Below are positions 1 through 7,013 of a stretch of DNA of 64,000 nucleotides, one piece after another. The stretch is from Brumimicrobium aurantiacum (GTDB lineage Bacteria > Bacteroidota > Bacteroidia > Flavobacteriales_D > Crocinitomicaceae), in the NCBI RefSeq assembly GCF_003402975.1, contig NZ_QURB01000004.1, positions 58,966-122,965 of the forward strand. Reading direction: 5' to 3'. Position 1 is the stretch's first letter, and each line of letters opens with the position of its first letter. Position numbers and translations under genes: made by a program. A model generated the notes under the pieces. The model made no database searches. It was given only the letters and a program-made list of their open reading frames with translations, and had not been told where the DNA came from.

Positions 1-127
1 ATGATGCAGGATTATAGATCCTTGTAGATCCGAATTCCGAATAAAAAACACACCGCATCGTTCCTCTGCGGCTATTTTTTGATTCAACAATTTCCTCACT
101 TGAAAACCAGTTTTCAGATGCTGAAAT
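1..127. repeat. Direct repeat copy A (127 bp)
   Basis: Bases 1-127 are repeated without a visible mismatch at 134-260, with six bases (128-133) between the copies. The unit holds a CCGCA/TGCGG hairpin (about 53-71) followed by a T run, and a second small hairpin TGAAAAC-CA-GTTTTCA. It lies on the 3' side of the minus-strand tRNA. The true left edge may lie outside the window. Confidence 0.9.
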
Positions 128-133
128 AAAGTA

Positions 134-260
134 ATGATGCAGGATTATAGATCCTTGTAGATCCGAATTCCGAATAAAAAACACACCGCATCGTTCCTCT
201 GCGGCTATTTTTTGATTCAACAATTTCCTCACTTGAAAACCAGTTTTCAGATGCTGAAAT
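134..260. repeat. Direct repeat copy B (127 bp)
   Basis: Second copy of the 127-bp unit at 1-127. Only this copy keeps its right-hand partner arm: bases 208-227 (TTTTTTGATTCAACAATTTC) are the exact reverse complement of 256-275, enclosing the small hairpin at 234-249. This suggests that copy B is the original end of the transcription unit and copy A a duplication of its inner part. Confidence 0.88.
173..213. terminator. Bidirectional hairpin terminator candidate
   Basis: Stem CCGCA (186-190) with TGCGG (200-204), flanked by a run of six A on the left (six T on the minus strand) and six T at 208-213. It could stop transcription in either direction. An identical copy lies 133 bases upstream at about 40-80. 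The stem has only five base pairs, so it is a moderate candidate. Confidence 0.45.
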
Positions 261-270
261 TGTTGAATCA

Positions 271-301
271 AAAAAGCTCAACGCGATGCGTTGAGCTTTT
301 T
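271..301 (-). terminator. Terminator of the tRNA-Arg gene
   Basis: Perfect 14-bp stem, AAAAAGCTCAACGC (271-284) with GCGTTGAGCTTTTT (288-301), loop GAT. It starts ten bases past the 3' end of the minus-strand tRNA and has a U-rich 3' side on both strands, as expected for an intrinsic terminator. Confidence 0.8.
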
Positions 302-310
302 CATTCTTAG

Positions 311-384
311 TGACCCCGGCAGGATTCAAACCTGCAACCGCTGGAGCCGAAATCCAGTGCGCTATTCAGTTGCGCCACGGAGCC
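311..384 (-). tRNA. tRNA-Arg (anticodon UCG)
   Basis: The minus strand folds into a complete 74-nt cloverleaf. The acceptor arms GGCTCCG and CGGGGTC pair with two G-U wobbles, the D stem is GCGC/GCGC, and the anticodon stem CTGGA/TCCAG encloses loop TTTCGGC, whose positions 34-36 read TCG (decodes CGA/CGG Arg codons). The T arm is GCAGG/CCTGC with loop TTTGAAT and the discriminator base is A. No CCA is encoded, which is common in Bacteroidota. Its 5' end (364-384) is the first unit of a tandem repeat running upstream. Confidence 0.93.
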
Positions 385-551
385 TTGCGTAGTGGTGAAA
401 CTAAATACCTCTTAAAGAGATTCAGTTGCGCCACGGAGCCTTGCGTAGTGGTGGAACTAAATACCTCTTAAAGAGATTCAGTTGCGCCACGGAGCCTTGC
501 GTAGTGGTGAAACTAAATACCTCTTAAAGAGATTCAGTTGCGCCACGAAGC
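364..551. repeat. Tandem 56-bp repeat carrying the tRNA 5' end
   Basis: Units start at 364, 420, 476 and 532 (period exactly 56; the last is a partial copy of about 20 bases). Each full unit has the first 21 nt of the tRNA-Arg gene plus about 35 nt of its upstream leader. Copy 2 differs by one base at 454 and the partial copy by one at 548. Read on the minus strand, each leader has a TAGTTTC element resembling a Bacteroidota -7 box, so each unit may carry its own promoter. Only the copy at 364 continues into a full tRNA. Confidence 0.92.
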
Positions 552-1116
552 TATAAATATCGAATTAAGTTAGTTTAAGATGTACTTCATAATCTATTAA
601 AATACATTCAAAAAAACGTCAACACAAAAATAGAAATTTAATGAACCATGGGAAGGAAATCTTCTTTCATTTTATAAAAAATGTAAAAAAGGTTCACAAA
701 AAAATATTAGAATATCATCGACGAACAAATCAATTCTTTATATAAAAGACAATTTTTTCGCCATAAAAGAGGTGAAAAAAGAGATGAAAAAAAAATTAAC
801 AAAAAAAAATTCACATTTTTTTCACAAATATTTTTTCGTCGAACAAATACATTGTTTTGTCGAAAAAAACTTAGCGTTCATGTAATTAATTCCAAAAATA
901 TAATATTGGATATATCCCAACAAAATCAGTGTATTACACACCTTACTGCTACAAAATCATACAGTAAATTCGTCGAATTTTACACTTCTATTTTCTTTAT
1001 TTTTTTGCGCAATTTCATCAATTTTCGCTTTATATATTACGTAATTTATACACCTAAAAGCCCGTAAAAACTGACCTTAACAAGATTTATTAACATGTAT
1101 AACGAAAATTTATTTG
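552..1116. promoter_or_regulatory. Long AT-rich leader with three TCGnCGAA sites
   Basis: No convincing gene is seen in about 600 bases between the tRNA array and the polysaccharide operon. The stretch is rich in A and T homopolymers (for example 770-835). Three related short palindromes stand out: TCGACGAA at 718-725, TTCGTCGAA at 835-843 and a perfect AAATTCG-T-CGAATTT at 966-980. The first two are followed by the same bases, CAAAT. They could be operator sites for the downstream operon; this is inference from position and symmetry. Confidence 0.35.
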
Positions 1117-1124
1117 TAGATTTG
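1117..1124 (+). promoter_or_regulatory. -7 promoter element of the polysaccharide operon
   Basis: TAGATTTG matches the Bacteroidota -7 consensus TAnnTTTG and ends 25 bases before the ATG at 1150. No clear TTTG -33 element is seen at the usual distance upstream. Confidence 0.5.
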
Positions 1125-1149
1125 AAATGTTTAAAAACATCAATTTATC

Positions 1150-1518
1150 ATGAACACACTAAAATATAATCTTTACTTTTTAGAATCTCAATTTATTGGA
1201 TATCCAATGGTAATAAAAATCACCATTTTATTAATTACCATTTTATCCATAATTTACTTGATTTCATTATTGAGAATTTTTCTTATTGCAAGAACTCAAA
1301 AAATTGACAAAATGAGAGAGGAAACTATCAAGAAGAGATATGAAAATACTTTGCAAAAGATTTTGTTTACCAAAGAAAATATTTCTATCACTGAAGTCCG
1401 AAACAAATTAGGCATCAAGAATAGACAGTTGAAAGAATGGGAGAAATCAAAAATCACTCACTTAATAATCGATTTGATAAAACAAAATCAAAAAATCGAA
1501 TTAAAAACTGAACAATAA
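1150..1518 (+). CDS. Truncated paralogue of the HEAT-repeat membrane protein
   Basis: A 122-residue protein with an N-terminal membrane segment (about residues 20-48) and a basic, helical cytoplasmic tail. It aligns from its first residue with the next gene: MNTLKYNLYFLES against MGSLMYQLYYLES, then a matching membrane helix, a basic stretch and a KILF/EILF motif. It stops where the neighbour continues into about 260 further residues with HEAT repeats. It is therefore a tandem duplicate keeping only the membrane anchor and linker. Whether it is functional (an anchor-only regulator or partner) or a decaying fragment cannot be told from sequence. The frame is open and codon use looks normal. 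It is the first gene of the polysaccharide operon. No known family recognised. Confidence 0.7.
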   Translation: MNTLKYNLYFLESQFIGYPMVIKITILLITILSIIYLISLLRIFLIARTQKIDKMREETIKKRYENTLQKILFTKENISITEVRNKLGIKNRQLKEWEKSKITHLIIDLIKQNQKIELKTEQ

Positions 1519-1522
1519 TCTA

Positions 1523-1572
1523 TTAATTTCCGTTACATTAGTAGATTGATTATGTAATATAACGGAAATTAA
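1523..1572. repeat. 13-bp inverted repeat between paralogues
   Basis: TTAATTTCCGTTA (1523-1535) and TAACGGAAATTAA (1560-1572) are perfect reverse complements; ACAT (1535-1538) and ATGT (1552-1555) can extend the stem past a small bulge. The right arm ends two bases before the TTG that may start the next gene, so the structure could control its translation, act as an attenuator, or be the scar of the duplication that made the two paralogues. There is no U run after it. Confidence 0.7.
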
Positions 1573-1574
1573 TT

Positions 1575-2720
1575 TTGGGTTCATTAATGTATCAGCTTTA
1601 CTATCTTGAGTCAGCATTTGTTGGATTCCCATTTTTGATTAAAATCATTATTATATTATCCATTTTAATAGTTTTAATTTATATATCTTCGATTATTAAT
1701 ATTCTCTTTATTGCTAAGGGAAGAAAAAAAATAGAAAATCGGAAAAAGCTTATTAGGTCAAATTACGAACAAAAGTTAACCGAAATCTTATTCAACCCAA
1801 AAAACCTTACCCAATCAACAATAAGATCTGAATTAATTACTAACGAAATTGAATTTAAGGACTGGAGTAAAGTGTTTTTAACCAAACTAATTTTCGAAAT
1901 TATCAGTAAAAAAATGGACTTAAATATAAATAATTACAAAGAGACACTTAAGGCTCTCGATCTTCCTTCATATTGGGAAGAACAATTACGTAATAAAAAT
2001 ATTAAGGATGAAAGTATTGCTCTTCGTATTTTAGACGATATGAGTGAGGAAGCTTCTAGTAACGCCATTTCAAACAAAACAATTTCCCAAAACAAGAATT
2101 TAAGAAAGCATGCCAAGAGTATATTCATGAAGTTTGATTCAAATGATGCTTTTAAATTCTTAGAGGATGATTTTGACGAAGATTTTAATCCTTTAGACGC
2201 TATTCGAATACATGATTCATTAAAGGATAAATCCAAATCAAAATCTTTACCTCCATTAATCAGATATGCCCATTCAGCCAAAAACAAATTCTATATTGCA
2301 TTTTTAATTAAAGAAATCGGTTTTTTCAAACAAATTGACAGTGTTGACACATTAATTGACATGTTTCAAGAACCAAAGACTGAGGACGTTGTTAAAGCAC
2401 AAATAGCCGAAACTTTAGGTGTACTAAAATACGAGCCAGCAATTCCTATACTCATTGATGGTTATGACTTTGGTTCAACAGAAACACAAAGTAGTATTCT
2501 ATTTTCACTTGGAGAACTTGGTGGTGAGAAGTCAATAGAGTTTTTAAGTAAGCTTTATTACGAAACTCACAATAAAGAAATAATTATAAAAATATTACAG
2601 AATTTGCACTTAATTGATAAAAATAAAACTACTTTTAATAAGCTTAAAAGCTCAGCATCTACTGATTTCGAAAAATCAATATTTGATTACATAGATAAAG
2701 GTCATTCAGTTAGGAAATAG
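1575..2720 (+). CDS. HEAT-repeat inner-membrane protein of polysaccharide operon
   Basis: A protein of 381 residues with one N-terminal membrane helix (about residues 22-48), a basic cytoplasmic linker, a helical middle region, and HEAT-like helical repeats in the C-terminal part (about 225-350, for example around QIAETLGVLKYEPAIPIL and ILFSLGELGG). HEAT repeats normally bind proteins, so a scaffold or regulator of the adjacent glycosyltransferase is plausible but inferred. Start: TTG at 1575 gives an N-terminus that aligns residue by residue with the upstream paralogue; an ATG at 1587 is the alternative and would remove four residues. The next gene starts 20 bases downstream. Confidence 0.8.
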   Translation: MGSLMYQLYYLESAFVGFPFLIKIIIILSILIVLIYISSIINILFIAKGRKKIENRKKLIRSNYEQKLTEILFNPKNLTQSTIRSELITNEIEFKDWSKVFLTKLIFEIISKKMDLNINNYKETLKALDLPSYWEEQLRNKNIKDESIALRILDDMSEEASSNAISNKTISQNKNLRKHAKSIFMKFDSNDAFKFLEDDFDEDFNPLDAIRIHDSLKDKSKSKSLPPLIRYAHSAKNKFYIAFLIKEIGFFKQIDSVDTLIDMFQEPKTEDVVKAQIAETLGVLKYEPAIPILIDGYDFGSTETQSSILFSLGELGGEKSIEFLSKLYYETHNKEIIIKILQNLHLIDKNKTTFNKLKSSASTDFEKSIFDYIDKGHSVRK

Positions 2721-2740
2721 TAATAATCGATTAAAAGTAA

Positions 2741-4195
2741 ATGGAAAATATAACTTTTTTCTATCAATATTTCATCTTTATTTACTCTCTATCCATGACT
2801 GTAATCTACATCAGTCTGGCAGTTTTTGGGTACATCAACATAGTAAGAAACAAAAGAAAATATACATCAAAAGAAGAAGATGACTTAAATCTACTTCCTG
2901 AAGTTGCTCCAGGTATTTCTGTTGTGGCACCTGCTTATAATGAAGAGGTTATTATTATTGACAATGTTAGATCACTTTTAAACCTAGAATACCCTAATTT
3001 TGAGGTTGTTATTGTAAATGATGGTAGTAAAGATAAAACATTAGAATTACTGATTGAAGAATTTGATTTAGTAGAAATTCCTTATCCTTACATTCAAAAG
3101 GTAATTTGTAAGCCTATAAAAAAGATTTACCGCTCAAACACTAAACGATTCAGAAGGCTTACAGTAGTTGACAAAGAAAATGGTGGAACTAAGGCGGATG
3201 CGATGAATGCTGGGGTAAATGTTGCTCAATACAACTATTTCATCAACACAGATGTAGATTGTTTACTTGCCAAAGACACACTTACAAAATGTATCCTCCC
3301 AGTACTGGATTCTAACACCAGAGTAATTGCTGTTGGAGCAACATTGAGAATGGTAAACAGCTGTGAGGTTACGCATGGAGAAATCACACGTGTTCGACCT
3401 CCTGAACGCGTGATTCCTTTATTCCAAGAAACAGAATATCTTCGATCTTACTTGCTTGCCAAAATGGGATGGTCAATGTTTAATGTCATCCCAAACGTTT
3501 CAGGAGGTTTCGGCCTTTTCTACAAACCTGTTGTTATTAATGCTGGTGGTTATGATCCTTTATCTCATGCTGAAGACATGGACATGACCTTAAGGATGAT
3601 TGCATATATGCGAAATATCAATGAAAAATATAAAATTGTTCAAATTCCAGACACTTGCTGTTGGACAGAAGGGCCGCCAAACCTAAAAGTACTCAGAAGA
3701 CAACGTTCACGTTGGGGACGAGGCTTATTACAAATATTTGTAATTCATAGAAAATTTTTATTCAATAGAAAATATGGTAGAATGGGATTATGGGTGATGC
3801 CATACGCCCTAATTTTTGAGTTCTTAGCACCCATCATCGAATTTATCGGATTAATCTTCCTTTTCTTCTTACTCGTAAACGACCAAGTGAATTTCTCTAC
3901 CTTCTGGTTAATGCTATTATTCGTATATTTGATAGGAATCACGATTTCACTCGTTGCTATTTCCTTTGACATACTAACGAAGAAACATTACAATACATAT
4001 AGAGAATACCTTAAACTAATTATATTCTCTTCATTTGAAGCAATAGTATATCATCCCTTGATTGTTCTTTTTAGTTTACAGGGGTATATTCAGTTTTTAA
4101 CACGTAAGAATTTTAGTTGGGGAGATATGACAAGACAAGGATTTAAACAAACAGAAACCACGGATGAAAATATTCGACCTGAAGTAAAATTATGA
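2741..4195 (+). CDS. Processive family 2 glycosyltransferase (PgaC/IcaA-like)
   Basis: A membrane GT2 enzyme of 484 residues that should polymerise a beta-linked polysaccharide from nucleotide sugars at the inner membrane. Visible motifs: an N-terminal membrane helix (about 8-35), VVAPAYNEE (61-69), NDG (93-95), the metal-binding TDVD (170-173), SGGFG (254-258), AEDMD (277-281) and the processive signature QRSRW (321-325), followed by about four C-terminal membrane segments (350-465) and the WGDMTRQG tail seen in PgaC-like proteins. All expected catalytic residues are present. It sits between the HEAT-repeat protein and an outer-membrane TPR barrel, the gene order of an export machine. The sugar cannot be deduced: GlcNAc, glucose or another are all possible. 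Confidence 0.9.
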   Translation: MENITFFYQYFIFIYSLSMTVIYISLAVFGYINIVRNKRKYTSKEEDDLNLLPEVAPGISVVAPAYNEEVIIIDNVRSLLNLEYPNFEVVIVNDGSKDKTLELLIEEFDLVEIPYPYIQKVICKPIKKIYRSNTKRFRRLTVVDKENGGTKADAMNAGVNVAQYNYFINTDVDCLLAKDTLTKCILPVLDSNTRVIAVGATLRMVNSCEVTHGEITRVRPPERVIPLFQETEYLRSYLLAKMGWSMFNVIPNVSGGFGLFYKPVVINAGGYDPLSHAEDMDMTLRMIAYMRNINEKYKIVQIPDTCCWTEGPPNLKVLRRQRSRWGRGLLQIFVIHRKFLFNRKYGRMGLWVMPYALIFEFLAPIIEFIGLIFLFFLLVNDQVNFSTFWLMLLFVYLIGITISLVAISFDILTKKHYNTYREYLKLIIFSSFEAIVYHPLIVLFSLQGYIQFLTRKNFSWGDMTRQGFKQTETTDENIRPEVKL

Positions 4196-4208
4196 TTATA
4201 ACTAATAA

Positions 4209-7013
4209 ATGAAGATCCTAATAAAATACACAATAGCATTTTGCCTTTCTTTCGGTACTTTTTGTGCGTATAATCCTATTTATGCCCAAGAAGAAACTAA
4301 TCTTGAAGACAGAAGTGAGTATATTGATGGAATTATAGAATTATTTAAAAATAATAAATGGGAAGAAGGAAAAAGGGTAATCGATGAAGGATTAAATGAA
4401 TACTCAAATGACTCCGATTTAAGAATGTTAAATGGTAAATATTATCATTACAAAGGTCAAAATGACAAAGCAAGATTTGAACTTGTTAAATCATTACAAA
4501 TAGACCCTAAAAATGTTGATGCAAAGCAAATTCTTGTAAATGTTGAGTTGGAAACAAAACGATATTCAAGTGCGATTTGTTATGTAAATGAACTGTTAGA
4601 AGTTAACCCATATTGGAAAGGTTTATGGCGTAAAAAAATTCAATTATATAGATTACAAAATAACCACGTAGAAGCAGACCGATTACAAGAAAGAGTAAAC
4701 CAAATATACCCTAAGGACGAAGAGATTAGAAAAGATTACCTCTACTCCTTAGAACTGGAAGCAAGAAAGAAACGTAAAGAAGGGGATATAAATGGCGCAA
4801 TTAAGGTGAGAAAAAAATTGCTACAAGAGAATCCTGATCAAGTTGAAAACTATACTATCATTTCGGACAATTACATTAAGTCTGGAGATTTATATACTGC
4901 GTTAGGCTATATCGATAGAGGTTTGTCTCGCTTTCCGAACAACAAGGATTTAATCGATAAAAAATCAGGAATTTTAGCAGAACAAAATAGATATACAGAA
5001 TTATTACCTTTCCTCAAAAGTAAAGGTAAAACCCAACAATATGACTATTATTTATTGGAGGCGGCTAGATATTCAAAAAATCAAGAAGCACAGATTCTTT
5101 ACGGAAAAGTATTTGAAGACAACCCTGGAAATGATGAAGCTTTTGAAAATCTTTATAACTATTTGATTGCCGCAAATCAATATAACGAAGCGCTTAGAAT
5201 TATTAAGATTCATAGACAAAGTACTGGAAATTCGAAGAATTTATTGATGAGGGAAATCATGACCTATGAATTGATTGGAAATGACACTAGGAGTGCGGCA
5301 CTAACCAAAAGATTATATGAAAGTTACCCTAATGACTATGATGTACAATCCGCCTATGCGCTTATAATGTTAGAGGAAGCAAAGGACAAAATGAGTCAGC
5401 AGTTATATGCTGAAGCGATAAAAGATTGGTATATTGTTTTAGACAAGAGTAATGATTCTGAATTAGAGTATCAGGCAAGAAAATCTATTTTTAACTCCTA
5501 CTATCAAATGAATCAATACACTGAAGCACTAAATGTTTTGAATGAATTGATCGCCGAGCGACCTGAAGACAATGATTTATTTCTAAAAAGAGCAGACCTA
5601 TATTACAACCAAAAAAAATATGATCAAGCAATTCTTGCCTATAATAAACTTTTAGAAAAGGCTAAAGGAAAAGAAAGGCAAAAATACCTATATGGTTACT
5701 CTGCATTAAACACAAAAGTCGTGCAGGATCTCGTTAGCCAATACCATTATGACCAAGCTTTGAGAATAACAGAAAGTTGGATTGAGAATGACACAACTCA
5801 AGAATTTGCATATCGCTATGCTATTAACTTGTCCTATCAAACCAATAATCCTGACAAAGCTAAATTTTATGCAGAAGAAGGAAATAAAAAGTTTCCAAAT
5901 AACTTATTCTTCAAGATAAAATTAGCAGAAATTAGCGCTAAAAACCCTGAGAATTATAGTGTTGTCTATTATAATCTAAGCAATGAGCTCAATGAACACC
6001 CATATGATCGTGATTTGATTAATGCACATGCACAAGCAACCGAAGATTATGGCCATCAATTAATTCGCGGAAACAAGAGTCCTGAGGCGATAAGAATACT
6101 TAAAGAGGCAGTGAGAAGATCTCCCGAAAATATTGTTTTAAAGCATACACTTGGTCAAGCCTATGAGAAAATTAAAAATTACGATTCAGCATACTATTAT
6201 CAATCCTTTTACGTTCCCTCGGCAATGGAGATGCATGAGTTCAAACAATACATGAATTATTTGTATAATAGAACCCTCGATAATGAAATCGGTGTTCATC
6301 ATATTAGAAGTCGACCTGGAGATATAGATGTTATTAATCCTATTTCAGGGATACACTACACTAGGTATAAAGATAAAAACACCTACACTGGTAGGGTTAA
6401 TTATGCAGGTAGACCACCAGGAAAAGGATATCAATTGATGGGAATTTGGAATAGAGAGTGGAACTCGAAAACGAGAACAACAATAGATGCCGCCATTGCC
6501 AATCAATTTTTCCCAAGGATAAGCATCAACGGTTTACTTTCCAGAGATATTCAAAAATTTAAAGAATTTAGTGCAGAGATAGGTTTGGGATACAGATATC
6601 TTGATACAACAGGATCGAGTGCAAACCTAGACGACAGAGCTATGTATAACTTACTTTTAGGTGCTAAAAAAGTTATTGATGAATTTAGTTTATATGCTAA
6701 ATACAATAGTTTTATTTTAGATTATAATTATTTATTTAATTTTTCACTTAGTGCAAGATACAGCATCTGGTCACCGAAGCACTATCTAACAGCTGTAACT
6801 GGCTTTGGTTCATCTCCAGCAATTCAACTTTTAGACTATCAAATTTATGATGGAATTTCATCAATCAATACCATGGTAGGTGGAGGATTCTCATATATGT
6901 TTACGAAAAACATTACTTTTAGTCTTTTAGGAACATGGCATAATTACAGAACTGATGACGGGACCTTTAGAAATCATCACAACTTATTTCTCAATGTAAA
7001 TGTGGCATTTTAA
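4209..7013 (+). CDS. TPR protein with YaiO-type outer-membrane beta-barrel
   Basis: A secreted protein of 934 residues with a signal peptide (about 1-26, cleavage near YAQEE), a long series of TPR helical repeats (about 30-690), and a C-terminal beta-barrel of roughly 230 residues. The barrel has alternating aromatic strands and ends in phenylalanine, as outer-membrane proteins do for Bam recognition. The architecture, periplasmic TPR followed by a barrel, matches PgaA-type polysaccharide exporters, and the barrel resembles the YaiO family. It likely conducts the product of the adjacent GT2 across the outer membrane. It starts 13 bases after the glycosyltransferase and overlaps the next gene by 14 bases, so translation is probably coupled. 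The family call for the barrel is by pattern only. Confidence 0.82.
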   Translation: MKILIKYTIAFCLSFGTFCAYNPIYAQEETNLEDRSEYIDGIIELFKNNKWEEGKRVIDEGLNEYSNDSDLRMLNGKYYHYKGQNDKARFELVKSLQIDPKNVDAKQILVNVELETKRYSSAICYVNELLEVNPYWKGLWRKKIQLYRLQNNHVEADRLQERVNQIYPKDEEIRKDYLYSLELEARKKRKEGDINGAIKVRKKLLQENPDQVENYTIISDNYIKSGDLYTALGYIDRGLSRFPNNKDLIDKKSGILAEQNRYTELLPFLKSKGKTQQYDYYLLEAARYSKNQEAQILYGKVFEDNPGNDEAFENLYNYLIAANQYNEALRIIKIHRQSTGNSKNLLMREIMTYELIGNDTRSAALTKRLYESYPNDYDVQSAYALIMLEEAKDKMSQQLYAEAIKDWYIVLDKSNDSELEYQARKSIFNSYYQMNQYTEALNVLNELIAERPEDNDLFLKRADLYYNQKKYDQAILAYNKLLEKAKGKERQKYLYGYSALNTKVVQDLVSQYHYDQALRITESWIENDTTQEFAYRYAINLSYQTNNPDKAKFYAEEGNKKFPNNLFFKIKLAEISAKNPENYSVVYYNLSNELNEHPYDRDLINAHAQATEDYGHQLIRGNKSPEAIRILKEAVRRSPENIVLKHTLGQAYEKIKNYDSAYYYQSFYVPSAMEMHEFKQYMNYLYNRTLDNEIGVHHIRSRPGDIDVINPISGIHYTRYKDKNTYTGRVNYAGRPPGKGYQLMGIWNREWNSKTRTTIDAAIANQFFPRISINGLLSRDIQKFKEFSAEIGLGYRYLDTTGSSANLDDRAMYNLLLGAKKVIDEFSLYAKYNSFILDYNYLFNFSLSARYSIWSPKHYLTAVTGFGSSPAIQLLDYQIYDGISSINTMVGGGFSYMFTKNITFSLLGTWHNYRTDDGTFRNHHNLFLNVNVAF

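Noticed and set aside
1-45. T-arm-like sequence (minus strand GGATCTATAATCC) suggesting a second tRNA
   Set aside because: No acceptor, D or anticodon stems can be built around it in the window, and the loop size is wrong for a T arm. It may belong to a feature cut by the window edge.
114-329. 71-codon minus-strand open frame
   Set aside because: It overlaps the tRNA end, the terminator hairpin and the 127-bp repeat; not a credible gene.
364-551. CRISPR-like regular repeats
   Set aside because: The 56-bp units are directly adjacent with no variable spacers, include part of a tRNA gene and have no cas genes nearby; it is a tandem duplication.
852-1067. 71-codon open frame in the AT-rich leader
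   Set aside because: Composition is low-complexity and dominated by AT codons, it overlaps the palindromic sites, and there is no promoter or family signal.
1934-2287. 117-codon antisense frame in the HEAT-repeat gene
   Set aside because: Fully contained in a well-supported gene; Ser/Leu-rich composition is typical of the antisense of AT-rich coding DNA.
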